The notes under the pieces: generated by a model | What the model saw: the letters and a program-made list of their open reading frames with translations, nothing else | Database searches by the model: none | Told to the model about the DNA's origin: nothing | Translations under genes and position numbers: made by a program | Source of the DNA: Herbaspirillum seropedicae | Lineage (GTDB): Bacteria; Pseudomonadota; Gammaproteobacteria; Burkholderiales; Burkholderiaceae_D | Reading direction: 5' to 3' | DNA length: 64,000 nt | Assembly: GCF_001040945.1 (NCBI RefSeq) | Contig: NZ_CP011930.1 | Coordinates: 1,860,001 to 1,924,000 of the forward strand | Shown here: positions 17,864 to 28,494 of the stretch, piece by piece | How positions within the stretch are numbered: position 1 is the stretch's first letter | Layout: each line of letters starts with the position of its first letter

Positions 17864-18943
17864 ATGAGCATCGAAGTCCATCATATCCAGAAACGCTTTG
17901 GCAGCTTCACCGCGCTCAACGACGTGTCGCTGAATTTCCCGGCGGGCGAACTGACGGCCTTGCTGGGGCCGTCCGGCTGTGGCAAGACGACGCTCTTGCG
18001 CATCATCGCCGGTCTGGAGTCTCCCGACTCCGGCCAGGTGCTGCTCGATGGCGAGGACGCTTCGGCGCGCCATGTGCGCGAGCGCCAGGTCGGTTTCGTG
18101 TTTCAGCACTATGCCTTGTTCAAGCACATGACCGTGTTCGAGAACATCGCCTTTGGCCTGCGCGTGAAGCCGCGCAGCCAGCGTCCGTCGGAAGCGGTGA
18201 TCCGCGAGAAGGTCAAGCGCCTGCTGGAGCTGGTGCAACTGGACTGGCTGGCCGACCGCTATCCGCCGCAGCTCTCGGGCGGGCAGCGCCAGCGTATCGC
18301 GCTGGCCCGTGCGCTGGCCGTGGAGCCGCGCGTGCTGCTGCTGGACGAACCCTTCGGCGCGCTCGACGCCAAGGTGCGCAAGGAACTGCGCCGCTGGCTG
18401 CGGCGCCTGCACGATGAACTGCACGTCACCAGCATCTTCGTCACCCACGACCAGGAAGAAGCCCTCGAAGTGGCCGACCAGGTGGTGTTGATGAACAAGG
18501 GCCAGGTCGAGCAGATCGGCACACCCGAGGCGGTCTACAACCATCCGGCTTCGCCCTTCGTCTACGGCTTCCTGGGCAATGTGAACCTGTTTCATGGCCG
18601 TCTGCATGAAGGGGTGCTCGACGCCGGTGGCGCGCGCTTTGAGGCGCCCGGCCACGACAATATCCGCGATGCCGCCGGGGTCGGTTTCGTGCGCCCGCAT
18701 GATCTGGACGTGGAGCGCTATTCGCCGGGTGCCGAGGGCATCGTGGTGCAATTGCGCCGCGCCCACGCCATCGGTCCGCTGGCGCAACTGGAACTGGAGC
18801 GCGATGACAATGCCGAGCTGATCGAGGCGGTCATCCCCAATGAACGTTTCGCCCAATTGGGCTTGAAGAATGGCGAGACCCTGGTGGTGCGTCCGCGCCG
18901 CCTGCAGGTCTTTGCGCAACAGGAAGGAGGGCCGGCACGATGA
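17864..18943 (+). CDS. cysA: Sulfate/thiosulfate ABC transporter ATP-binding protein
   Basis: A 359-residue ABC ATPase with Walker [10 protein letters not shown] (35-43), signature LSGGQRQR (137-144), Walker [13 protein letters not shown] and switch His in [10 protein letters not shown]. The C-terminal 120 residues form the CysA-type regulatory/TOBE domain ([28 protein letters not shown]). It energises CysTW-mediated sulfate uptake with the binding protein encoded at 8450. Its stop overlaps the cysB start by four bases. Confidence 0.95.
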   Translation: MSIEVHHIQKRFGSFTALNDVSLNFPAGELTALLGPSGCGKTTLLRIIAGLESPDSGQVLLDGEDASARHVRERQVGFVFQHYALFKHMTVFENIAFGLRVKPRSQRPSEAVIREKVKRLLELVQLDWLADRYPPQLSGGQRQRIALARALAVEPRVLLLDEPFGALDAKVRKELRRWLRRLHDELHVTSIFVTHDQEEALEVADQVVLMNKGQVEQIGTPEAVYNHPASPFVYGFLGNVNLFHGRLHEGVLDAGGARFEAPGHDNIRDAAGVGFVRPHDLDVERYSPGAEGIVVQLRRAHAIGPLAQLELERDDNAELIEAVIPNERFAQLGLKNGETLVVRPRRLQVFAQQEGGPAR

Positions 18944-19875
18944 ATTTCCAGCAGCTGCGTTCCATCCGCGAGGCCGCGCGCTGCGGCTTCAACCTGACCG
19001 AAGTGGCCAATGTGCTGTTCACCTCGCAACCCGGCGTGAGCCGCCAGATCCGCGAACTGGAAGAAGAGCTGGGCGTGGAAATCTTCGAGCGCAACGGCAA
19101 GCGCCTGACCGGCCTGACCGAGCCCGGCAAGGGCATCCTGGGCATCGTCGAGCGGCTTTTGCTGGAAGCCGAGAACCTGCGTCGCGCCAGCAAGGAATAC
19201 GCCGGCGAGCAGAGCGGCACGCTCTCCATTGCCACCACCCACACCCAGGCGCGCTACGTGCTGCCGCGCGTGGTGCAGGCCTTCCGCGACGCTTTCCCGC
19301 AGGTACGCATCGCCCTGCAGCAGAGCGCGCCGGAACACATCGCCGAATGGGTCATCTCGGGCAAGGCCGATATCGGTATCGCCACCGAAGGCCTGTCGCA
19401 ATTCAAGGAACTGGTGTCCTTCCCCTGCTATACCTGGAGCCACGTCATCGTGGTGCCCAAAGGCCATCCTCTGCTGGGGCTGGAACAGGTCTCGCTGGAA
19501 GACCTGGGCACCTGGCCGCTGATCACCTATGACGTCGGCTTTACCGGCCGAGGCCATATCGATGAAGCCTTCCGCCAGGCCGGCATCGAACCCGACATCG
19601 TGCTCACCGCCATGGATTCGGACGTGATCCAGCAATACGTCTCGCTGGGCATGGGCGTGGGGCTGGTGGCCTCGATGGCGGTGGACCAGGGCAAGCACCA
19701 GGAGATGGTGGCCATCAATGCCTCGCACCTGTTCAAGGCCAACATCGCCCGGTTGGCGGTGCGGCGCGGCGCTTACCTGCGTGGCTATGCCTTCGATTTC
19801 ATCCAGCAGTTCGCACCTGAACTCAAGCGCGCTGATATCGTCAATGCGCTCAATGAGGCCAATGCCCCGCAATAA
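18940..19875 (+). CDS. cysB: LysR-family sulfur assimilation activator CysB
   Basis: A 311-residue LysR-type regulator. The N-terminal HTH starts [20 protein letters not shown], with [24 protein letters not shown] as the recognition helix region, and the effector domain carries [11 protein letters not shown], the sulfate/N-acetylserine-binding segment of CysB. Coupled by an ATGA overlap to cysA, it is placed to control cysTWA and very likely sbp and the ssu genes; Cbl is a close relative that could be confused with it. A terminator follows directly. Confidence 0.92.
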   Translation: MNFQQLRSIREAARCGFNLTEVANVLFTSQPGVSRQIRELEEELGVEIFERNGKRLTGLTEPGKGILGIVERLLLEAENLRRASKEYAGEQSGTLSIATTHTQARYVLPRVVQAFRDAFPQVRIALQQSAPEHIAEWVISGKADIGIATEGLSQFKELVSFPCYTWSHVIVVPKGHPLLGLEQVSLEDLGTWPLITYDVGFTGRGHIDEAFRQAGIEPDIVLTAMDSDVIQQYVSLGMGVGLVASMAVDQGKHQEMVAINASHLFKANIARLAVRRGAYLRGYAFDFIQQFAPELKRADIVNALNEANAPQ

Positions 19876-19898
19876 ACGCAGGAAATCGCACGCATGAA

Positions 19899-19932
19899 AA
19901 AGCCCGGCCACGCAACAACGTGACCGGGCTTT
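19899..19932 (+). terminator. Terminator downstream of cysB
   Basis: AAAGCCCGG-CACG (19899-19912) pairs with CGTG-CCGGGCTTT (19919-19932) with one internal mismatch, followed by CTTGCC. The A-run on the left also allows function on the minus strand for the small gene at 19953. Confidence 0.8.
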
Positions 19933-19952
19933 CTTGCCTCTGCGCCGCTCGC

Positions 19953-20135
19953 TCAGGCGCGGGTGGTGTTCTGGCTGGCCGGCACACCATAGTTGACGAC
20001 GCCATTGCTGCCCAGGGCAGGCTGGCCAGCGGAGTTGAGCACGTCGGTGAAGCTGACCGCAGGCTTCTTGGCCGGCGTGGGCAGGTTGGTGTAGGCGTTG
20101 CTGTGATAGGTGGAAGTGACGTTGTTGATGGACAT
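19953..20135 (-). CDS. Small protein of unknown function (60 aa)
   Basis: A 60-residue polar protein beginning MSINNVTSTYHSNAYTN, rich in Asn, Thr, Ser and Pro, with no hydrophobic span or cysteine. I favour the ATG at 20135 because GAGGAG lies 6-7 bases upstream; the ATG at 20141 would abut that site. Codon use looks like the neighbouring genes. It shares a bidirectional terminator with cysB. I do not recognise the family; the Ser/Asn-rich start resembles secreted or structure-associated small proteins, but that is only an impression. Confidence 0.55.
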   Translation of the reverse strand: MSINNVTSTYHSNAYTNLPTPAKKPAVSFTDVLNSAGQPALGSNGVVNYGVPASQNTTRA

Positions 20136-20269
20136 GACCATCTCCTCGGTAAAGTGTGGGCCCCCCGGGCCGGTGGCCCAGACTTGTGACTGCCAGGGGA
20201 GTATAGGTGGGAGCCTTGCCGCTGCCGCCGCCCTTAACCCGGACTTGCCTATCTTTACCAGTGTGGGAT

Positions 20270-20543
20270 GCTAGAACCCATTTCATCAATAGGCGTGAGA
20301 TGCGTTCTGCCCAGAAAGGGCGCTGGCAAGGCGCGCGACGCGTCGTGTGGCGGTGCCACACGCAAGGAGCGCAACGCGGCCAGCGCCCTTTCTGGGCAGA
20401 ACCCGGAGGGAGCGGCCCGTTTGGGCGAATTGCTGCGTTACGAGTGGGTCAAGACGCCCAGTCTTGACCCAAATTCGCGCCTTGCACTTCATCCCAAACG
20501 GGACTCGCTCGCACTCACGCCTATTGATGAAATGGGTTCTAGC
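20270..20543. mobile_element. Cloverleaf inverted-repeat element (MITE-like, 274 bp)
   Basis: Perfect 30-bp terminal inverted repeats (20270-20299 and 20514-20543; outer end GCTAGAACCCATTTCATC) enclose two further hairpin arms. Arm 1 is a perfect 23-bp stem (20304-20326 with 20380-20402) with an internal GTGTGGC/GCCACAC hairpin. Arm 2 pairs CCCGTTTGGG (20416-20425) with 20493-20502 and has a tip of GGGTCAAGAC (20446-20455) with its complement at 20461-20470. There is no coding capacity of note and no clear target duplication beyond CTAG at both ends. The right end overlaps the stop codon of the M15 peptidase gene. The structure suits a non-autonomous element or a long structured RNA/terminator. 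Confidence 0.85.
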
Positions 20544-21385
20544 TACTTCTTCAGCCTGGCGGCGCATTGGTCGCGCAGGGTGGTGTCTTCGGGGGTGTCT
20601 TCGTCCTCATCACCGCCTGTTGCGCTCGCTCCACTGTGGGCGCATTGCCGGTAGGCCGTGACATAGCGCCCGAACTCGGCGCGCGCCTGGGGACGCGGCA
20701 GGCTGGCCAGGCGCTGGATGAAGGCGCGGCTGCCGATCTCGAAGTGCTGGTAGTCGATAGGTTGCTTCCAGTGGCCGCCCCAGACCAGGAAACCATGGTC
20801 ATGGAACACGCTGATCACGTCCTCGGCCATGCCGCTCCTGACCGGACTGCGCTCGAGATAGGCGCTCCCCGCCGGCGGCAGGACTTCCTGGGTGGGACTG
20901 CCCGCCTGGCTGACGTAGGGATTCTGTAGCGGGTTGATGTCGATGGCTGCGCCATAGGCGTGTTTGGACCAGCCGCCGCCCCCGGTCATGGGCCGACCGT
21001 TGAAGGCCGAGGTGTTGTTGGCGGCCATGGAGCGCTGGTCATCGCCCTCGAAGGCTTCCATCGGCTGGGCGCCAGCCAGCGGGAAGGAGCGCAGCAGCAA
21101 TTCCCCGAACAGCGCCTCCACCTCCGGGGCGATGGCGTCCAGCACCACCACCGCGCCGCGCCGGACGGCGCCCTCGCTGTCGTTGTAGTCGAAGCTCACC
21201 GTGGCCAGCCGCTGGCAGGGAACCGGATTGCCGGCAGTGATGACCTTGCTGCTCTTCATGCGCGCGCATTGCGCTGCTGAAACAGGGGTGATGTCGGCAT
21301 GGGCCGCCTGCGCCAGGGCCAGGCTGGTCAGCAGGCCGCACAGCAGGCGGGGAAAGAGAGAAGGAAGGGCGGGGAGGGTCATCAT
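20543..21385 (-). CDS. M15-family peptidoglycan peptidase (VanY/extensin-like)
   Basis: A 280-residue exported protein. The signal peptide ends near ALAQAAHA (residue 30). The zinc peptidase core carries GGGGWSKHAYGAAIDINP (metal His and Asp) and DYQHFEIGSR (second His-x-Glu region), as in M15 D,D-carboxypeptidases or L-Ala-D-Glu peptidases. Preceding FNGRPMTG and following WGGHWKQP fit the M15_4 subgroup. It would cut cell-wall peptides in the periplasm. The last codons and TAG stop (20543-20545) lie at the edge of the inverted-repeat element, so the original C-terminus may have been changed by insertion. Confidence 0.82.
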   Translation of the reverse strand: MMTLPALPSLFPRLLCGLLTSLALAQAAHADITPVSAAQCARMKSSKVITAGNPVPCQRLATVSFDYNDSEGAVRRGAVVVLDAIAPEVEALFGELLLRSFPLAGAQPMEAFEGDDQRSMAANNTSAFNGRPMTGGGGWSKHAYGAAIDINPLQNPYVSQAGSPTQEVLPPAGSAYLERSPVRSGMAEDVISVFHDHGFLVWGGHWKQPIDYQHFEIGSRAFIQRLASLPRPQARAEFGRYVTAYRQCAHSGASATGGDEDEDTPEDTTLRDQCAARLKK

Positions 21386-21583
21386 AGCTGGCGATGATAC
21401 GGGTTTTTGCGGCTGAAATCCTTGTCTTTTGTGTCAGATTGCCTGCGATGGCTGACATCAAGATGCGCCATTTTCTGACAGTGCGGGACCAGCAAAGCGG
21501 GAATAATCCGATTTGAGCAGTGTCGAATTTCGGCAACCCCATGATTTTCGGCAAATCCGATCAACAACCTTTGGAGGCAAAAT

Positions 21584-21856
21584 ATGCAGATTCGCCACAC
21601 CCTCTTGGCTGCCGCCGTATTCACCGCCGTCCTCGCCGGCTGCAACAAGCGCGACGAGGCTCCTGCCACGCCTGCGGCCAACCCGCCGGCCAGCGCGCCG
21701 GCTGACTCGGCGACCACGCCGGCAGCACCGGCAAGCCCTGCCGCACCGGCTACTCCGGCGCCGGCTGATTCGGGTTCGACCGCCACCCCGGCCACCCCGA
21801 CGCCGACCACTCCGGCACCGGCCAGCGGGGACACCGCCGGCGGCGAGAAGAAGTAA
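21584..21856 (+). CDS. Small Ala/Pro/Thr-rich lipoprotein
   Basis: A 90-residue protein. The N-terminus is a lipoprotein signal ending LAGC (Cys 20), followed by NKRDEAPATP and then low-complexity Ala-Pro-Thr-Ser sequence to a GGEKK end. TTTGGAGGCAAAAT gives a strong ribosome site. No fold is expected beyond the lipid anchor; such peptides span or decorate the envelope. Reading on both sides (terminator at 21923) makes it monocistronic. Function unknown. Confidence 0.75.
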   Translation: MQIRHTLLAAAVFTAVLAGCNKRDEAPATPAANPPASAPADSATTPAAPASPAAPATPAPADSGSTATPATPTPTTPAPASGDTAGGEKK

Positions 21857-21922
21857 GCGTCCCGTCACCACAAGAACGGCAATAGCCGACCCTATCACCC
21901 GCAGTGGGAACAGCACTGCATG

Positions 21923-21957
21923 CGCCGCGACAGCTCCCTGTCGCGGCGTTTTCTTTT
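21923..21957 (+). terminator. Terminator of the small lipoprotein gene
   Basis: CGCCGCGACAG (21923-21933) pairs perfectly with CTGTCGCGGCG (21938-21948), with a CTCC loop and TTTTCTTTT tail. Confidence 0.88.
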
Positions 21958-22035
21958 GGTGGGAAGGCGTCGCCGAATGGCGACAAGCTCTAGCGTGGCG
22001 AGCGTGAAAACGCAGGGGAAAAAGCATGCAAAAAC

Positions 22036-22064
22036 TTTACGAACTTTTTTTGCGGGGCTTTACT
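22036..22064 (+). promoter_or_regulatory. Candidate promoter of a small RNA
   Basis: TTTACG (22036-22041), a 17-bp spacer and TTTACT (22059-22064) form a plausible sigma-70 promoter whose start point would fall near 22071, exactly at the first of three consecutive hairpins. Confidence 0.35.
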
Positions 22065-22070
22065 CCTACA

Positions 22071-22144
22071 GGTGGTTGAACTGTTCCTTCAACCTCCCTC
22101 TTGATAGGGAACTTGCCCGCAGTTCTTTGCTGCGGGCTTTTTTT
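22071..22144 (+). ncRNA. Candidate small RNA with three hairpins
   Basis: In 74 bases lie three tandem stem-loops: GGTTGAA/TTCAACC (22074-22080, 22088-22094), TCCCT/AGGGA (22095-22099, 22106-22110) and a terminator GCCCGCAG/CTGCGGGC (22115-22122, 22130-22137) with seven T. No open frame fits inside. It has its own candidate promoter and lies after, not in, the terminated lipoprotein unit. Conversely it could be only a promoter-distal terminator for readthrough. No known sRNA family is recognised. Confidence 0.4.
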
Positions 22145-22166
22145 CGTTCATCGCGCGCGACCGGTC

Positions 22167-22991
22167 CTACTTGGCGCCGTGCGTCCTGACCACGGCGATC
22201 ATGGCGCCAAAGGCCGGCCCCATGTTGGCTTCCAAAGTGGGATACATGCGCGAGATGCTGCCGTCCAGGTAGAGCGCATCACTGCACTTGAGCTCGTCGC
22301 GCAAGAAGGTGGCGAAGTCGAAGAAACTGATGGGGTTGCGCGCAATGGCCAGCGTGACCACGCCGGCGTGATCCAGGCACACCGCATTGCGCACCACCAT
22401 GTTGACCGAGTCCGGATCGAAGCGGTGGTTGATCTTGCCCTCCACCAGCATCAGCGGACCTGACTGGGTGGCAAAGCGCGCCACCGTATTCCAGAGGCTG
22501 CCCTCGGCAGCATAGTCCGAGGTTTCCACGATGTAGGCCTGGCGGTCCCCCAGCACGAACACACCATTGGGTTGCAGATAGAAATTGCCGTAGGCGTTCT
22601 GGCGGGTGTTGAGCTTGCGCAGCTGCACGCCATTCTCGACATACAGCCCCAGCGGCTGCAATTGCTTGTCGTAGATGCCGGCATTGGTGGCGCAGACCAT
22701 GTCCTGGCCCTGGCTGCGCAGATGGGCGTCGAGCCGCAGGAAATTGGCCAGCGGCACGCCGTTGGCATCCTTCCAGTACATGCGGATGGTGTCGGTGCGC
22801 GGATCGGCGCGGCAGGTACTGATGAAGACCTGGTGATACTGGTACTGTTTGACCTCGGCGGCGCGGGCCGGCAGCGGGGCGGCCAGGCACAGCGCCAGGG
22901 CGGCCGCGGCCAGGGCGGCGGGCAGGAGCGAGCGGAGAGCGGTGAGCGGGAACAAAGGCATGAAGCAGGTCTCGTGTTGCAGGAGCGCCAT
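22167..22991 (-). CDS. Phosphodiester glycosidase family protein (NAGPA domain)
   Basis: A 274-residue exported protein. A hydrophobic N-terminus ends at PLPARA before AEVKQYQYHQVF. The body carries DMVCATNAGIYDKQLQPLGLYVENG, GVFVLGDRQAYIVET, ATQSGPLMLVEG and DALYLDGSISRMY, the pattern of the DUF2233/NAGPA domain found in the uncovering enzyme of mammals and in bacterial exopolysaccharide-associated proteins. Bacterial members are thought to cleave or modify phosphodiester-linked sugars; the substrate here is unknown. An alternative start at 22961 (MPLFPL) would still leave a signal peptide; the upstream ATG has GAGGGG before it. Confidence 0.82.
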   Translation of the reverse strand: MALLQHETCFMPLFPLTALRSLLPAALAAAALALCLAAPLPARAAEVKQYQYHQVFISTCRADPRTDTIRMYWKDANGVPLANFLRLDAHLRSQGQDMVCATNAGIYDKQLQPLGLYVENGVQLRKLNTRQNAYGNFYLQPNGVFVLGDRQAYIVETSDYAAEGSLWNTVARFATQSGPLMLVEGKINHRFDPDSVNMVVRNAVCLDHAGVVTLAIARNPISFFDFATFLRDELKCSDALYLDGSISRMYPTLEANMGPAFGAMIAVVRTHGAK

Positions 22992-23394
22992 CGCCCCTCG
23001 GGGCAGGACGATGACAGGCGGCTATTGTAAATGGGGGCAGGCCAGGCTTGCCACCGGAACCGGCTGATCCGGCGCAAAGCCAGGCCGGCAGCGGGATTGC
23101 GGGGATTTCGCTGGGACCTGTCATGTTGCAGTGCGAAGTCAGGGGGATTTTTCAAAAATCGAGAAAACCGGCATGAAATGTGCGGGAAATCGAATTTGAC
23201 AGTGCAAAAATGACGTGGCAGGTGGAATTCTCAAAAAAAAGTTGTCCTCTATGACGGTGGTGTTACACTCTGCCCCCATGTCCCGGCCGGGCCCGAAAAA
23301 AATCGGGGTCAGAGAACCGGGACCCAACGCGCGCCGGCCCTCTCCGTCGGGTTGCGGCGCTCCTTGAATCGAATACAGCCTGGAGGAAAACACG
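22992..23394 (+). promoter_or_regulatory. Upstream region of livJ with candidate promoter
   Basis: No gene is seen in these 403 bp. The stretch 23150-23260 is AT-rich with several A-runs. TTGTCC (23242-23247), 16 bp, TACACT (23264-23269) is a plausible sigma-70 promoter, leaving a leader of about 120 bases before the livJ start at 23395. The leader contains GGCCCG and CGGGTT repeats but no clear riboswitch. Confidence 0.4.
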
Positions 23395-24516
23395 ATGAAA
23401 TTCGCAAGCCGTCTGACCAAGATCGCCCTGGCCGCCGCCACCTTCGCCGCCTTTGCTGGCGTGGCGCATGCCGAGACCGTCAAGATCGCGATCGCTGGCC
23501 CGATGACCGGCGCCGTCGCCCAGTACGGCGACATGGTCAAGGCCGGCGCCCTGACCGCCATCGAACAGATCAACGCTGCTGGCGGCGCCAACGGCAACAA
23601 GTTCGAAGCCGTGATGATGGACGACGCCTGCGAACCCAAGCAAGCCGTGGCCGTGGCCAACAAGATCGTCAGCCAGGGCATCAAGTACGTGATCGGTCAC
23701 GTCTGCTCCGGCTCGACCATCCCGGCCTCCGACATCTATGAAAACGAAGGCGTGGTGATGATCACCCCCTCGGCCACCGCTCCGCAACTGACCGAAGCCA
23801 AGCCGCACAAGTTCATCTTCCGCACCATCGGCCGTGATGACCAGCAAGGTCCGGCCGCGGCCCGCTACGTCATCGAGAAGCTCAAGCCCAAGAAGGTGGC
23901 CGTGCTGCACGACAAGCAGTCCTACGGCCAGGGCGTGGCCAGCTCCGTGAAGGCGGCGCTGGATGCAGCCAAGGTGCCGGTGGTGGTGTTCGAAGGCATC
24001 AATGCCGGCGACAGCGACTACTCGGCCATTGTCACCAAGTTGAAGTCGCAGGGCGTGGACTTCGTCTACTTCGGCGGCTACCACCCGGAAATGGGCCTGA
24101 TCATGCGCCAGGCGCGTGAGCAAGGCATCAAGGCCGTGTTCATGGGTCCGGAAGGCGTGGGCAACAAGGACATTACCGCCATCGCCGGCCCGGCCTCCGA
24201 AGGCATGCTGGTGACCCTGCCGGCCGACTTCGCCGCCGATCCGGCCAACGCTGCGCTGGTCAAGGCCTTCGCTGCCGCCAAGCGCGATCCCAACGGTCCG
24301 TTCCAGATGCCGGCCTACTCGGGCGTGAAGATCATCGCCGACGCCATCGCTGGCGCCAAGTCCACCGATCCGGAAAAGGTGGCGGCCTACATCCACGCCA
24401 ACAGCTTCAAGACCCCGATCGGCAACGTCGAATACGACAAGAAGGGCGACCTGAAGTCGTTCAAGTTCGTCGTCTTCACCTGGCACAAGGACGCCAGCAA
24501 GACCGAGGCCAAGTGA
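23395..24516 (+). CDS. livJ: Branched-chain amino acid ABC transporter, substrate-binding protein
   Basis: A 373-residue periplasmic protein of the Leu/Ile/Val-binding family. The signal peptide ends at GVAHA (residue 24); ETVKIAIAGPMTGAVAQYGDM begins the mature lobe, and YVIGHVCSGSTIPASDIYE and FVYFGGYHPEMGLIMRQAR are characteristic LivJ/LivK ligand-cleft segments. GGAGGAAAACACG precedes the ATG. It is the first gene of livJHMGF and supplies the permease with Leu, Ile or Val, although a wider amino acid range is common in this family. Confidence 0.93.
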   Translation: MKFASRLTKIALAAATFAAFAGVAHAETVKIAIAGPMTGAVAQYGDMVKAGALTAIEQINAAGGANGNKFEAVMMDDACEPKQAVAVANKIVSQGIKYVIGHVCSGSTIPASDIYENEGVVMITPSATAPQLTEAKPHKFIFRTIGRDDQQGPAAARYVIEKLKPKKVAVLHDKQSYGQGVASSVKAALDAAKVPVVVFEGINAGDSDYSAIVTKLKSQGVDFVYFGGYHPEMGLIMRQAREQGIKAVFMGPEGVGNKDITAIAGPASEGMLVTLPADFAADPANAALVKAFAAAKRDPNGPFQMPAYSGVKIIADAIAGAKSTDPEKVAAYIHANSFKTPIGNVEYDKKGDLKSFKFVVFTWHKDASKTEAK

Positions 24517-24562
24517 TTCGCACCGAATCGTTGGCATGACCGTCTGACCTGACGTCAACCAC

Positions 24563-24596
24563 GAAATGCCCCATTGCAGTCCGGATGGGGCATTTC
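24563..24596 (+). terminator. Intercistronic hairpin between livJ and livH
   Basis: A perfect 12-bp stem, GAAATGCCCCAT (24563-24574) with ATGGGGCATTTC (24585-24596), and a 10-base loop. There is no long T-run, so partial termination giving more binding protein than permease, or 3'-end protection of livJ mRNA, is likely. Confidence 0.7.
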
Positions 24597-24614
24597 CACA
24601 TCTGGTACCCCCTC

Positions 24615-25541
<927 letters not shown>

Positions 25542-25593
25542 GCGTGGCGGCACTGCGACGCAAGACGGACAACGAATTATTCAAGGAGGCGTG

Positions 25594-27589
<1,996 letters not shown>

Positions 27590-27593
<4 letters not shown>

Positions 27594-28297
27594 TGCTGCA
27601 GTTTGACAAGGTGCATACCCACTATGGCGCCATCGAGGCGCTGCACGGCGTATCGCTGAATGTGGAGAAGGGCGAGATCGTCACGCTCATCGGCGCGAAT
27701 GGCGCGGGCAAGACCACGCTGCTGATGACGCTGTGCGGCCGTCCGCGAGCCTCCAGTGGCCGGGTGATCTTCGAGGGCCAGGATATTACCCAGTTGCAGA
27801 CCCACGAGATCATGCGCCGCGGCCTGGCGATTTCGCCGGAAGGCCGGCGCGTCTTTCCCAGCCTGACCGTGCTGGAAAACCTCAAGATGGGCGCCTTCTT
27901 TGCCAGCAATGAGGCCATCGAGCAGGGCATCGAGTATGTCTTCGGCCTGTTCCCGCGCCTGAAGGAACGGGCGGCCCAGCGCGCCGGCACCATGTCCGGC
28001 GGCGAGCAGCAGATGCTGGCCATCGGTCGCGCCCTGATGAGCAAGCCGCGCCTGCTGCTGCTCGATGAGCCCACCCTGGGCCTGGCTCCGCTGGTGATTG
28101 CGCAGATCTTCGACATCATCCGCACCATCCGCGAGAGCGGCGTGACGGTGTTCCTGGTCGAGCAGAACGCCAACAAGGCGCTGGGTGTGGCCGACCGTGG
28201 CTATGTGCTGGAAAACGGACATGTGGTCATGTCCGATACGGGCGCCAACCTGCTGGCTAACAGCGACGTGCGCAAGGCTTACCTCGGCCACGGCTGA
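27590..28297 (+). CDS. livF: Branched-chain amino acid ABC transporter ATPase LivF
   Basis: A 235-residue ABC ATPase with Walker A GANGAGKTT (35-43), ISPEGRRVFPSLTVLENL, signature MSGGEQQMLAIGRALMSKPRLLLLDEP (quoted pattern: SGGEQQ and LLLLDEP) and VFLVEQNANKAL. It completes livJHMGF. Its last 117 bp (28181-28297, from residue 198) recur with three mismatches at 32251-32367, on the far side of the Tle3/Tla3 genes. A strong terminator follows the stop. Confidence 0.95.
28181..28297 (+). repeat. Direct repeat, left copy (3' end of livF)
   Basis: This 117-bp segment matches 32251-32367 at 114 of 117 positions by direct comparison. The pair brackets the tle3-tla3 module. Confidence 0.92.
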
Positions 28298-28341
28298 GGC
28301 TGGAAATGCGAAGCTGACAGGACTCGGTAGGTAGGAGATGT

Positions 28342-28371
28342 AATGCCGTTCAGCTAACGCTGAACGGCATT
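28342..28371 (+). terminator. Terminator of the liv operon
   Basis: AATGCCGTTCAGC (28342-28354) pairs perfectly with GCTGAACGGCATT (28359-28371), with a TAAC loop and TTTG tail. The core matches the pbpG terminator at 6981. Confidence 0.88.
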
Positions 28372-28494
28372 TTTGTTTCACCGTGTGTCGTTCAAAAAGT
28401 CGAAAAACGGCGCAAGTGAGCTAGTCGCAAAGATGCAAATTGCTCCGTCTTTCTCGAAAGTCTGCTAAATCAGCGCGTCGGTTCATTGGATAGG

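Noticed and set aside
16901..18919. Antisense frame over cysW-cysA
   Set aside because: The plus strand encodes unmistakable transporter proteins; the opposite frame lacks domains and a plausible start.
20286..20654. Open frames inside the cloverleaf element
   Set aside because: They run across palindromic arms on both strands, as expected by symmetry; no ribosome site or domain.
21458..22027. Arg/Gly-rich minus-strand frame over the small lipoprotein
   Set aside because: It arises from the Ala/Pro-codon repeats of the lipoprotein gene on the other strand.
23144..23394. Riboswitch upstream of livJ
   Set aside because: The leader has small inverted repeats only; no known aptamer core or expression-platform hairpin with T-run was seen.
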